NCBI GenBank assembly: GCA_028874905.1
Contig: JAPPGZ010000079.1
Span: forward strand, 1-64,000
Reading direction: 5' to 3'
Source of the DNA: Gemmatimonadota bacterium
GTDB taxonomy: Bacteria; Gemmatimonadota; Gemmatimonadetes; Longimicrobiales; Gaopeijiaceae
Length of the DNA: 64,000 bases
Below are positions 17,712-25,617 of this stretch, one piece after another. The translations under genes were made by a program, and so were the position numbers. Below the pieces are notes generated by a model. That model saw only the letters and a list, made by a program, of their open reading frames with translations. It was not told the DNA's origin and made no database searches. The first letter of the stretch is position 1, and every line of letters starts with the position of its first letter.

Positions 17712-19106
17712 ATGTCCAATTCCCATCGAATCGAGAAGGACTCACTGGGCGAGGTGCGCGTTCCCGCCGACGCCCTCTATGGAGCTCAGACCCAGCGCGC
17801 GGTCGAGAACTTTCCCATCAGCGGCCGCGGATTCGGCCGGCGATTCGTCGAGGCGCTGGGACGGCTGAAGGAGGCCGCGGCCGAGACGAACGTCGAACTG
17901 GGGCTGCTGTCGGCCGGGCGGGGCGAGGTGATCGCGGCTGCCGCGCGCGAGGTGGCGGACGGCAAGTGGGACGATCACTTCCCGCTGGACATCTACCAGA
18001 CGGGATCGGGTACGTCAACCAATATGAACGCGAACGAGGTGATCGCGGCGCTGGCCAACCGCTCGGCGGCGGCGGAGTCGCGCGTGCACCCGAACGATCA
18101 TGTCAACTACGGCCAGTCGTCCAACGACATCATTCCGACGGCGATCCACATCGCGTGCAGGGCGGCGATCCGCGAGGAACTCGTCCCGGCGCTGGCCCGG
18201 CTGCATGAGGCGCTGGCGGATCGGGCACGTGATTTCGACGGCATCGTCAAGTCGGGGCGCACGCACCTCATGGACGCAACGCCGGTGCGTCTGGGCCAGG
18301 AGTTCGGGGGCTACGCGAGACAGGTGGAGAAAGGGATCGAGCGCGTGGAGCTGGCCGGCGAGGAGCTGGCCGAGGTGGCGCTTGGGGGGACCGCGACGGG
18401 GACCGGGATCAACACGCACCCCGAGTTTGCGAGCCGCACGATGGCGAAGGTGGCCGCCAGGTACGGGATCGACTTCCGCGAAGCGGAGGACCATTTCGAG
18501 GCCCAGGGCGCCAAGGACGCATGCGTGTCGCTCGCCGGTGCGCTGAACACTGTGGCGGCGAGCCTCATGAAGGTGGCGGACGACATACGCTGGCTGGCGA
18601 GCGGGCCGACCTCCGGGATCTCGGAGATCCAGCTTCCCGCCGTGCAGCCCGGGAGTTCCATCATGCCGGGCAAGGTGAACCCGGTGATCTGCGAGGCGCT
18701 CATGATGGTGTGCGCGCGCGTGGCAGGGAATGCGACGACGGTCACGATCGGCGGCCAGCGCGGCAACTTCGAGCTGAACGTGATGATGCCGGTGATCGCC
18801 GACGCCCTGCTGGAGTCGATCTCGCTGCTCGCGAATGCGGCCGTGGTCTTCACCGACCGATGCGTTGCCGGGATCACGGCCCGCCCGGAGCGCGCCCGCG
18901 AGCTGCTGGAGCGGAATCCGTCGATCGCTACCGCGCTCAACGCCTACATCGGCTACGACAAGGCTGCGGTGGTGGCGAAGAAGGCCGCGGCCGAGGGGCG
19001 GTCGGTGCGGGACGTGGTCGAGGAGATGGGCCTGATCGACCCGGAGGAGCTGGACGATGCGCTGGACGTGCGGCAGATGACCGAACCGGGGGTGCCCGGG
19101 AGCTGA
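17712..19106 (+). CDS. fumC: Class II fumarate hydratase
   Basis: A 464-residue tetrameric, iron-free fumarase that interconverts fumarate and L-malate in the TCA cycle. The family signature GSSIMPGKVNP is at 314-324, the substrate-site block SGTSTNMNANEV at about 99-110, and the second-site loop HPNDHVNYGQSSND at about 126-139. Length and architecture are standard. It is divergent from the SDR gene with about 80 bases between starts. After the stop there is an unusual tandem G/C repeat and a structured RNA, so it is probably a monocistronic unit. Confidence 0.96.
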   Translation: MSNSHRIEKDSLGEVRVPADALYGAQTQRAVENFPISGRGFGRRFVEALGRLKEAAAETNVELGLLSAGRGEVIAAAAREVADGKWDDHFPLDIYQTGSGTSTNMNANEVIAALANRSAAAESRVHPNDHVNYGQSSNDIIPTAIHIACRAAIREELVPALARLHEALADRARDFDGIVKSGRTHLMDATPVRLGQEFGGYARQVEKGIERVELAGEELAEVALGGTATGTGINTHPEFASRTMAKVAARYGIDFREAEDHFEAQGAKDACVSLAGALNTVAASLMKVADDIRWLASGPTSGISEIQLPAVQPGSSIMPGKVNPVICEALMMVCARVAGNATTVTIGGQRGNFELNVMMPVIADALLESISLLANAAVVFTDRCVAGITARPERARELLERNPSIATALNAYIGYDKAAVVAKKAAAEGRSVRDVVEEMGLIDPEELDDALDVRQMTEPGVPGS

Positions 19107-19267
19107 CGCCGGCGCGGGTGGGTGCGGTGGTCGCGCGCGGGTTGGGCTGTAGCGGCGCGGGCGTTCGGGTTGCAGCGGCGCGGGCGGTGGGTTGAAGCAG
19201 CGCGGGCGTTGGGGCAGGGCAGCGCGGGCGTTTGCATGTCCGGTTGGGACTGATTTCGGTGGCGCTA
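19107..19267. repeat. Degenerate GC-rich tandem repeat after fumC
   Basis: Directly downstream of fumC lie about four imperfect copies of a 22-25-base unit, clearest from 19140 to 19233. Each copy carries a core of the form GCAGCGGCGCGGGCG or GAAGCAGCGCGGGCG preceded by a GTTGG-type lead. The copies differ by small substitutions and length changes. No reading frame or promoter is evident in it. The repeat could arise by replication slippage, and its G-rich strand might act as a transcription pause or termination region for fumC, but this is a guess. Confidence 0.6.
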
Positions 19268-19296
19268 TTGCGGCGCCAGCGGTCGCTCCACATATT
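19268..19296 (+). promoter_or_regulatory. Possible sigma-70-type promoter of the structured RNA
   Basis: TTGCGG at 19268-19273 and CATATT at 19291-19296 are spaced by exactly 17 bases, giving 3/6 and 4/6 matches to the -35 and -10 consensus. The predicted start is near 19303, where the 5' arm of the RNA closing stem begins. The match is weak on its own; the support comes from its position. Confidence 0.35.
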
Positions 19297-19302
19297 CGGG
19301 TC

Positions 19303-19492
19303 GTGCTGGAGGGCTTCGTATTTGAGCCAACACTAGAAGAGCCGGGACTGCCTCCCGCGGTGGACGTCACGCCTCGTTCCCGGGGACTGCGGAAGCAGTG
19401 GGGGAGTCACCAAGAGTTAAGCCCGGGCTTCAGGTTTACACCCTCCGGCACACGGGGGTCGGCGCTCCATCGCGGGCGCCGACCCTTGTTTT
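19303..19492 (+). ncRNA. Structured non-coding RNA, possibly 6S-like
   Basis: About 190 bases with strong nested pairing. The closing stem joins 19303-19313 to 19441-19451 in 11 unbroken pairs (one G-U). Inside, 19336-19346 pairs with 19422-19431, and 19347-19356 with 19400-19407; the apex holds a 5-bp hairpin at 19386-19399 with a GGAA loop. A ready terminator follows. Size, long closed stem, large one-sided internal loops and own terminator resemble 6S RNA, which binds RNA polymerase, but I see no diagnostic 6S sequence. Alternatives are a riboswitch or attenuator leader for the pterin-synthase gene starting 30 bases later. The fold was worked out by eye. Confidence 0.5.
19456..19492 (+). 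terminator. Intrinsic terminator before the pterin-synthase gene
   Basis: A perfect 10-bp stem (19456-19465 with 19476-19485, GGGTCGGCGC / GCGCCGACCC) with a 10-base loop is followed by TTGTTTT. It lies upstream of the next start codon at 19523, so it either ends the structured RNA or acts as an attenuator. Confidence 0.75.
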
Positions 19493-19522
19493 AGGGGCAT
19501 ACCTCCAGCCAGCGGAGCACGC

Positions 19523-19939
19523 ATGCCAAACGTGCGAATCACCCGCCGACTCCACTTCAGCGCCGCGCACCGGCTGGCCCGGCCGGAGTGGGACGAGGAA
19601 AAGAACCGGCACGTCTTCGGCGACTGCGCGAATCCCAACTGGCACGGCCACAACTACGATCTCGAGGTCACGGTCGCCGGCCCGGTAGATGCCGAGACGG
19701 GCTACGTGATGGACCTGAAAGAGCTCAAGGACCTGGTCAAAACCCGGATCCTTGACGACCTGGACCATCGCAACCTCAATGTCGATGTACCGTGGCTGAA
19801 AGGGGTGATCCCGTCCACCGAAAACCTCGTGGTGCGCATCTGGGAGCGGCTCGCGCCCCTCATCCCGCCGCCTGCGAGGCTCGAAAAGCTGTTGTTGCGC
19901 GAGACCCCGCGTCACTGGGTGGAGTATGCGGGTGAGTGA
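19523..19939 (+). CDS. 6-pyruvoyl-tetrahydropterin synthase / QueD family protein
   Basis: A 138-residue T-fold enzyme. Zinc ligands are His16 (SAAHRL) and His41/His43 in WHGHNY; the catalytic Cys is Cys35. The spacing is C-x5-HGH, with CANPNWHGHNY, the form of animal and Chlorobium-type 6-pyruvoyl-tetrahydropterin synthase, whereas most QueD proteins have C-x3-HGH. MDLKELK, LDHRNLN and the STEN motif (99-101) also match that group. It may thus convert dihydroneopterin triphosphate to 6-pyruvoyl-tetrahydropterin for a biopterin-like cofactor; 6-carboxytetrahydropterin synthesis (queuosine route) remains possible. It overlaps the next SDR gene by 14 bases. Confidence 0.88.
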   Translation: MPNVRITRRLHFSAAHRLARPEWDEEKNRHVFGDCANPNWHGHNYDLEVTVAGPVDAETGYVMDLKELKDLVKTRILDDLDHRNLNVDVPWLKGVIPSTENLVVRIWERLAPLIPPPARLEKLLLRETPRHWVEYAGE

Positions 19940-20639
19940 TGGCGGTGGCCGCACCGCGCTGGTCACCGGAGCGACAGGCGGGATCGGCGAGGCCATCGTC
20001 CGGCGCCTGGCGGCTGACGGACTCCGGGTGTTTGCCGGCGGTCGTCGCCGCAAGCGGCTGGAGCGGCTGACAGCGGAGGTCGGTGGCGTGGCGTTGCCGT
20101 TTGATGTGACCGGGGAAGCCGAGGTCGAGGGCGCGCGGAGGGTTGTGCGCGAGGCGAACGCGCGGGTCGACGTGCTGGTGAACGCGGCCGGCGTGTTCGA
20201 CCTGGCGCGCGTGACGGACACCAGCGATGCCGTGCTCAATCGCAACCTGGATGCGAACCTCAGGGGCGCGTTCAACGTGACGAGGACGTTCCTGCCGGCG
20301 ATGCTGGCCGCCGGGTCCGGGCTGGTGATTCACGTGGGCTCCGTAGCCGGGTGGCGGGCCTTTCCCGAGAACGGGGCCTACTCGGCGTCCAAGTTTGGCC
20401 TCCGCGGGTTTCACGAGGTGCTGTTGGAAGAGATTCGCGGAACCGGTGTGCGCGCGTGCCTGATGGAGCCGGGGGCCGTGGACACGCCGATCTGGGATGC
20501 CCACGGGCCGGATTCCTCCCCGCACCTGCCTAGCCGCGGCGAGATGCTCCGTCCCGGCGATGTTGCTGGTGCCGTCAGTTTCGTGGCGGGTCTGCCCGAT
20601 ACTGTCACTGTTCCGCTGCTCAGGATCGAGCGGGCGTGA
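19926..20639 (+). CDS. SDR-family oxidoreductase, candidate sepiapterin-reductase-like partner
   Basis: A 237-residue classical short-chain dehydrogenase: TGATGGIG at 14-21, NAAG at 87-90, catalytic Ser139, Tyr152 and Lys156. The P-G motif after the active site (EPGAVDTPIW) is standard. It overlaps the pterin-synthase gene by 14 bases and the next gene by 4, so the three are translationally coupled. In organisms that make tetrahydrobiopterin, an SDR (sepiapterin reductase) acts right after 6-pyruvoyl-tetrahydropterin synthase, which suggests that role here. The sequence alone fits many SDR substrates, so the role is an inference from the coupling. Confidence 0.82.
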   Translation: MRVSDGGGRTALVTGATGGIGEAIVRRLAADGLRVFAGGRRRKRLERLTAEVGGVALPFDVTGEAEVEGARRVVREANARVDVLVNAAGVFDLARVTDTSDAVLNRNLDANLRGAFNVTRTFLPAMLAAGSGLVIHVGSVAGWRAFPENGAYSASKFGLRGFHEVLLEEIRGTGVRACLMEPGAVDTPIWDAHGPDSSPHLPSRGEMLRPGDVAGAVSFVAGLPDTVTVPLLRIERA

Positions 20640-21403
20640 ACGTCAGCCTCACCGATCACCTCGTCTGTCCGCGGTGCGGTCCGCCCTTCGGCCTGGTTCT
20701 GCTCGCGCGGGACGTGCGCGACCGCCGTGTGCGCCAGGGCGAGTTCGGGTGTCCGAACTGCAGGGACGGGTTCCCGGTGGTTGGCGGCTTCGGGGATTTG
20801 AGGCCGCCGCCGCGGGGGCCGGAGCCGAGTGGGGTGGTGGTGGGGGAAGGGGGCGGTGCGGCCGTTTCTGGCGAGCTTGGTGACGCGGGCAGCGAGCCTG
20901 ATGGCGGCGGGGCGCCTGCGGGAGACCCCGACTCCGGCACCGCAGGTGCAGCGCTGCGCTTGGCAGCCGCGCTGGGCGTCACCCGTGGCCCCGGGCTGAT
21001 CGTCGTGCCGGACTCATGCCGTGACGAGGCGGGGCCCCTGGCGCGCATGGTGAGCGGGATCGAGGTGGTGGTGGTTGGGTGGGGGGGGCGGGCGCTGGCC
21101 GCTGACGGCGTGAGTGCCTTCGTGACCGGGCCGCGGCTGCCGCTGCGGGATGGCGTGGCGCGTGGGGTGGTCGCCGAGGGGGGGGCGGGGGAGGGATGGT
21201 GGGGGGAATGCCTGCGCGTCCTGATGCCTGGGGGCAGGATCGTGATCACGGGGGCTACGGACACCGTGCGAGAATGGGTGTCGAGTACAGGGCTCGTTAT
21301 CCTCCTGGACGAGGACGGCATGATGGTGGCCGCTGCCGCGGTCCCCGGGGCCTCACCACGGATGGGTCGCTGGATTGGGAGGACCGACAAGCGTAACCCT
21401 TGA
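20636..21403 (+). CDS. Zinc-ribbon protein with methyltransferase-like C-terminus
   Basis: A 255-residue protein. The N-terminus has two Cys pairs, CPRCG and CPNCRDGFPV, in the style of the Trm112/YcaR zinc ribbon often found at the front of SAM-dependent methyltransferases. A low-complexity Gly/Pro/Ala linker (about 60-110) follows. The C-terminal part has a Rossmann-like run ending in VLMPGGRIVITGA, like the post-motif III strand of class I methyltransferases, but no clear Gly-rich SAM motif is seen, so activity is doubtful. The GTG start overlaps the SDR stop (GTGA). It may act on the product of the pterin genes or be unrelated. Confidence 0.6.
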   Translation: MNVSLTDHLVCPRCGPPFGLVLLARDVRDRRVRQGEFGCPNCRDGFPVVGGFGDLRPPPRGPEPSGVVVGEGGGAAVSGELGDAGSEPDGGGAPAGDPDSGTAGAALRLAAALGVTRGPGLIVVPDSCRDEAGPLARMVSGIEVVVVGWGGRALAADGVSAFVTGPRLPLRDGVARGVVAEGGAGEGWWGECLRVLMPGGRIVITGATDTVREWVSSTGLVILLDEDGMMVAAAAVPGASPRMGRWIGRTDKRNP

Positions 21404-21471
21404 AGCCGTGGACACGCGCTTCCAGCTTTTCTGGCGTTCCAGGGGGATACGAAGGTCCCGAGGCAGGCTGG

Positions 21472-21960
21472 CTAGGGATCCGGGAGCGGCGGGTACGACT
21501 CGTGCACCTGCACGACCTTCCACTCGCCCTCTATGCGCTGCACCACGATGCTCCAGACCTCGTGACCGCTGATCGGCTCTCCATCCTCGCCGACGTTGGT
21601 CGAGTGAATGACCGACGTGGCCACCGCGGCGTCCCGGCTCAGCACGTGCACTGTGCTCTCTCCGAGCGTGAAGTGCACGTTCCTTCCGACGCCGGGGAAG
21701 TACTCCTTCATCGAGGCTCGATGTGACTCCAGCGGGGTGACCTCCCCGCGGCTCGCCCAGGCGAAGTCGGGGCCGTCCAGGTGATATCCGATGAAGCCGT
21801 CCACATCGTGACCGTCGATGGTCTCGACCATCTCGTTGGCGAACTGACGTATGGAGTCTGCAAGCGCCGCACGCTCGGCATCGGTGAGCCCTGCATCACC
21901 GATTCCGGCGCACCCCGCCAAGAGTACCGACAAGCCCAGGACCGAGTTCAGCGTTCTCAT
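21472..21960 (-). CDS. SnoaL/DUF4440-like NTF2-fold lipoprotein
   Basis: A 162-residue lipoprotein with signal and lipobox LLAGC (Cys17). The mature part (DSIRQFANEMVETIDGHDVDGFIGYHLDGPDFAWAS, then VSIV-type beta strands ending VQVHESYPPLP) matches the NTF2-like DUF4440 fold, which forms a cone-shaped pocket and is used for binding or mild catalysis. The start at 21960 was chosen for the lipoprotein signal. It follows the DUF885 gene by five bases on the same strand, so the two are likely cotranscribed and both act outside the cytoplasm. Confidence 0.8.
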   Translation of the reverse strand: MRTLNSVLGLSVLLAGCAGIGDAGLTDAERAALADSIRQFANEMVETIDGHDVDGFIGYHLDGPDFAWASRGEVTPLESHRASMKEYFPGVGRNVHFTLGESTVHVLSRDAAVATSVIHSTNVGEDGEPISGHEVWSIVVQRIEGEWKVVQVHESYPPLPDP

Positions 21961-21965
21961 GTCTG

Positions 21966-23681
21966 TCACTCCTTGTAGTTGAGCCGCTCCCGCTTCCAGA
22001 GATCCCGCACCTCGTCGTCCAGGCCCGTCATCTCCCAACGGATCAGCGAGATCGGGAGCCGCCCGGCTGCCATGAACGTGTCGTGGAAATCCGCGAGGTC
22101 GAAATCGTCGCCCAGCTGGCGCTTGCGATCGGCGAGGAGCTGCCGCATCTGCAGCATGCCGATCGCGTACCCCAGCCCGTAACCGGGCGGCCGGCGCAGG
22201 TAGATCTCGGCGTCCACGCGCGCAACGTTCTCGTCCAGCCACGGGGTGCGCTCCATCCACCACGCCACCACTTCGTCGACTGTCATCTCGTTGAGCTGGA
22301 GCCACACGTCCGCCGGCACCCTGGCGGCCCGGAAGATACCGAAGACCTGAATGAGCTCACGGACCCGCGGCGCGTCATCGAGCAAGCCGGCTTCCATGAC
22401 GGCTTCTTCCAGATAGGTGGCCCAGCCTTCGTTGCGCGCCCCACTGCTGATCTTGCCGCGGATGGGGTGCGTGTTGTGCCGTGCGACCAGGCCGTCGAAA
22501 CGATGCCCGGGGATGACGGCGTGCAGGTGATCGGGCGTCGGGTCACGGAACTGCACCTGCTCCCAGAAATTCGGGCCGCCGGGACGGACGATCCACGGCA
22601 CGTTCGTGTCGAGGTCCCCGACGTAGTCCGGGATCGTGATGATGTCCTCGCTCACCAGGAAGTCGCGGATCCGCGTGTCGACGTTGCCGATCCGTGCCTC
22701 ATACTCCTCTTCCGACGCCGACAGCTCGAGAGGCGGCAGATGCCGGTTCCGGTGCTGTTCCAGCGCATACGCACTCCAGAGGCGATCCAGCTCCCGCAGG
22801 CCCAGCGTGACGATCTGATCCGTGTCGTACGGCATGAACTTCACGTGCTTCAGGTACCAGTCGAACATCTCTCGGCCCACGCCGCCCTCGGCGGTCATGT
22901 CGTCGCGATTCGCCACGAGCCAGTCGTGGAAGCCGCGGACGGACTCCCGGGCCGAGGCGATGTCGGCGCGGAGTTCGGGTTGTAGCGTGGCCGCCCGCTC
23001 GTGGAAGTCGTCGTACCAGCCAAGGACGCCGGCCGGCGGCGTTGCCCGGTACGGGTAGCCGTGCCCCACTCCGTCGGCGTTGGTCAGATTGAGGATCGCG
23101 AGGTCCGCGTAGTCGGCGGCTACTTCCGTCAGGTTGTTCCTGGCCTGCTCCACCAGGAGTGAGATGGCCTCGAGGCGCGTCCGGAGCGCGGTGGTCCCAT
23201 CGTCGTCCAATGGCAAGTCCGCGAACGTGATGCGCAGCATCTGATCCACATAGAAGCCGGGGTCCCTGGACCAGGGGCGGGACACGTTCAATGTGAAGTC
23301 GTGACGATCGAATCGGGAACGAACTGCCAGATAGTCGACCTGTTGATCGAGCTCCCAGTCCACGACCGCCATGTCCTCGAGCCGCGCCTGGAAGTCCCGC
23401 ATCGTGGCGCGACGCCGCTCGACGGTCGCCTCGGCGTAGTCGGGATAGACGTCGGTCGCGCTGCCGGCGATGTCCCGGTTCGGAACGTTGCCCGACGCCC
23501 TGGCCGGATCCGTCCACGCGAGGAATTCCTGGAACAGTGCAACGAGGTCATCGTAGGTGCCCGACCCGTCCGGCATACCCTCCTCACGTGCATCTCCCGC
23601 CCGCCCTTGGCACGCCGTCAAGACGAGGAGGAGGAGCAGTAGCGCCGTCGAGGCGGATTTGATCGAGGTCGACGTCTTCAT
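21966..23681 (-). CDS. DUF885-family lipoprotein, putative metallopeptidase
   Basis: A 571-residue lipoprotein: signal MKTSTSIKSASTALLLLLLV with lipobox LTAC. The mature part is the all-helical DUF885 fold. Conserved late blocks are HNTHPIRGK, EGWATYLEEAVMEAG and YGLGYAIGMLQM; the E-G-W-x4-E helix resembles the M32/gluzincin-type zinc helix, though I see no simple HExxH. Some DUF885 members are reported as peptidases, so an exported peptidase is a fair guess. An upstream in-frame ATG at 23792 is rejected because it would hide the signal peptide. It heads a two-gene unit with the NTF2-like lipoprotein. Confidence 0.85.
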   Translation of the reverse strand: MKTSTSIKSASTALLLLLLVLTACQGRAGDAREEGMPDGSGTYDDLVALFQEFLAWTDPARASGNVPNRDIAGSATDVYPDYAEATVERRRATMRDFQARLEDMAVVDWELDQQVDYLAVRSRFDRHDFTLNVSRPWSRDPGFYVDQMLRITFADLPLDDDGTTALRTRLEAISLLVEQARNNLTEVAADYADLAILNLTNADGVGHGYPYRATPPAGVLGWYDDFHERAATLQPELRADIASARESVRGFHDWLVANRDDMTAEGGVGREMFDWYLKHVKFMPYDTDQIVTLGLRELDRLWSAYALEQHRNRHLPPLELSASEEEYEARIGNVDTRIRDFLVSEDIITIPDYVGDLDTNVPWIVRPGGPNFWEQVQFRDPTPDHLHAVIPGHRFDGLVARHNTHPIRGKISSGARNEGWATYLEEAVMEAGLLDDAPRVRELIQVFGIFRAARVPADVWLQLNEMTVDEVVAWWMERTPWLDENVARVDAEIYLRRPPGYGLGYAIGMLQMRQLLADRKRQLGDDFDLADFHDTFMAAGRLPISLIRWEMTGLDDEVRDLWKRERLNYKE

Positions 23682-24071
23682 ATGCCCTGATCCCCCGTGA
23701 TGAGGTGCCCCTGGGTACGGTTCCAGTCGGCCAGGCCGAGGAACGCTGAATCCCTCAGGTTGGTGGCAGAATGCTACCAAACAGCGTGCCACGCCACCTC
23801 AGGTGTGCCGGTCGGCTGTGCTGGCGCCCCACAACCCCTATCTTGATCCGCCGGTTGATCTGAGGTCGCTATGCGGGTGTTGAGCACCCAGATTCTGAAC
23901 AACCAGCGTCGATGTCATCGGAGCTTGGACCAACCCCTGGGAGGCTCAACCTCTACGCACGAAGGCTCGAGAGACAGCTGGAGCGACCTCGTGGCTGGAA
24001 GTCGGGCGCCCCGTTGCTCGCCGAGTCCGGGGCTGCATGACCGCGACTGACCACTCCAACCGACACGAAAG
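23682..24071. other. 390-base spacer with one possible 42-residue ORF
   Basis: The spacer separates the DUF885 promoter side from the DUF6282 gene. The only coding-like feature is a plus-strand frame at 23912-24040 (42 residues) with a basic, helix-like stretch LNLYARRLERQLERPRG; no ribosome site precedes it and I do not recognise it. It might be the 3' remnant of a lost gene at the edge of the patch that follows. No terminator, repeat or tRNA is seen. Confidence 0.35.
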
Positions 24072-25004
24072 ATGACGACATCGACGAGTCCCGGGATGCA
24101 GTATCTGCGAGGTGCGATCGACTGCCATACGCATGTCTGCCCGCACATCAACGGCCGGTCGATCAACGTGTTCGAGGCGACACGACAGGCGGCCGACGCC
24201 GGCATGCGTGCCATCGGCCTGATGGACAACTTCGGCAACAGCTCAGGGTTGGCCGCCTTGGCCATGGCCGAACTTGGGTCGCTGGGCGTCGAAGTGTTCG
24301 GCGGGATCATCATGCAGCCGATCGCTGGAGGCGTCACGGTCGAGGCCGCACGTACGGCGCTGGCCTACGGGTACGGACCGGGAACCGGCGCTCGGTTCGT
24401 CTCGCTGCCCACCCATCACACGCGCAATGTTGCCGAGCGTGAGGGCCGAAGTCCTGCCTACATCGAGACGACCTTCTCGGTGCCCCAGTCGGGCAAGGTG
24501 CCGGACGTGGTGCTCAAGATCATGGATCTGGTTGCCGAGGCCGATGCGGTCTTCGACTGCGGTCATGTGGCCGGGCACGAAGCGGTCGCGTTGGTCGAGG
24601 AAGGCAAGCGACGAGGTCTCGAGCGACTGCGCACCCAGGCGGCACGCTATACCGAAGACGAGATCAAAGCCGTCGTCGCCGCCGGTGCGTACGCCGAGTT
24701 CTCGTTCTTCATCCTGACGCATGCGACGCAGGTGAGCCTGACCCATGTGGACAAGGAGAAACACCGCTCGAAGGGCATGACCATCGACGAGATGGCGCCC
24801 AAGATCCGGGCCGCGACCCCGAAACGTGCCATTGTCTCGAGCGATGCGGGTGTCTTCCTGCTGCCGCCGCCGGTCGAGGCGTTTCGGGAGTACATGTTGC
24901 TCTTGGAGAGCGCCGGTTTCAGCGAAGAGGAGATCCGCACGATGAACTCGACCAATCCTGGAGAGCTGTTCCGGATCCGTGCCGCCCCGGTCCAGTCGGT
25001 GTGA
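24072..25004 (+). CDS. DUF6282 family protein (amidohydrolase-like)
   Basis: A 310-residue cytoplasmic TIM-barrel protein of the DUF6282 family. The first strand ends in DCHTHVCPH, giving the His-x-His metal site; other metal-site candidates are THHT, the CGHVAGHE segment and SSDAG near the end. Reaction unknown. It has no signal peptide, unlike most hydrolases in this window. It ends in a TGATG overlap with a truncated ABC ATPase gene, a hint that in its source genome it belonged to an amino-acid ABC transporter operon. With the two remnants after it, the gene looks like a surviving piece of a transferred segment; whether it is still expressed is unclear. Confidence 0.85.
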   Translation: MTTSTSPGMQYLRGAIDCHTHVCPHINGRSINVFEATRQAADAGMRAIGLMDNFGNSSGLAALAMAELGSLGVEVFGGIIMQPIAGGVTVEAARTALAYGYGPGTGARFVSLPTHHTRNVAEREGRSPAYIETTFSVPQSGKVPDVVLKIMDLVAEADAVFDCGHVAGHEAVALVEEGKRRGLERLRTQAARYTEDEIKAVVAAGAYAEFSFFILTHATQVSLTHVDKEKHRSKGMTIDEMAPKIRAATPKRAIVSSDAGVFLLPPPVEAFREYMLLLESAGFSEEEIRTMNSTNPGELFRIRAAPVQSV

Positions 25005-25375
25005 TGCATCAACTGGAAGGTCTCGGCGACAAGCTGCACGCGTATCCCGACGAGCTGTCAGGCGGCCAGCAGCAACGGGTGGCGATCGCTCGGCCCTTGG
25101 CGCTCAAGCCGGACATCCTGCTGCTGGACGAGGTGACGTCGGCGCTCGATCCCGAGCTGGTCAGTGAGGTGCTCGACGCGATCCGCATCTTGGCCGCCGA
25201 CGGGATGACCATGCTGATGGTCTCTCACGAGATGGCGTTGGTCCGCGAGATCTCCACAAAGGTAGTCATGATGGACCGAGGCAGTGTGATCGAGGAAGGA
25301 TCCGCGGACCGGATCTTCGACAACCCTCGGACGCGACGGTGCCAAGCGTTCGTGGGCAAGACTGTCAGCCACTGA
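25004..25375 (+). pseudogene. Amino-acid ABC transporter ATPase, C-terminal half only
   Basis: The frame encodes only about 123 residues, against about 240 in the GlnQ/HisP polar-amino-acid ATPase family. Present are the signature DELSGGQQQRVAIAR, Walker B LLLDEVTSALDPE and the switch MVSHEM. Walker A and the Q-loop are absent, so it cannot bind ATP normally. AIARPLAL has Pro where the family has Ala. The ATG at 25004 overlaps the DUF6282 stop, so the deletion joint may lie very near the apparent start. No permease or binding-protein gene is nearby. Best read as a deletion remnant. Confidence 0.85.
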
Positions 25376-25376
25376 C

Positions 25377-25454
25377 GTGCCGATCGACTACGACCCTGAG
25401 CCACCGGGCGTTCCGCGACCCGAGGTGAAGAAAGACCCCCACGCCATATCATGA
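25377..25454 (+). pseudogene. 25-codon remnant following the ABC ATPase fragment
   Basis: A GTG at 25377 lies one base after the ATPase stop and opens a 25-codon frame starting with MPIDYDPEPPGVPRPEVKKD, then stopping at 25452-25454. The coupling and protein-like composition suggest the 5' end of the next gene of the lost operon, cut off by the right joint of the transferred patch. It is too short to identify. Confidence 0.4.
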
Positions 25455-25537
25455 TCCGCTGGTTTGGGTGAGGGCGGGATGACGACGGTCTATCTAATAG
25501 GCTGGAACTGCACCTCGAAATCCCGTAACTTCAATAG

Positions 25538-25611
<74 letters not shown>

Positions 25612-25617
25612 TTGGAC

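Noticed and set aside
19297-19522. preQ1 or cobalamin riboswitch ahead of the QueD-like gene
   Set aside because: No A-rich preQ1 tail and no B12-box sequence; the long closed stem fits neither model.
23912-24040. 42-residue gene in the spacer before the DUF6282 gene
   Set aside because: No ribosome site and no recognisable family; kept only as a note in the spacer entry.
25455-25537. Phage or integrative element inserted at tRNA-Ile
   Set aside because: No integrase, no repeat of the tRNA 3' end, and the odd genes lie on the 5' side of the tRNA.
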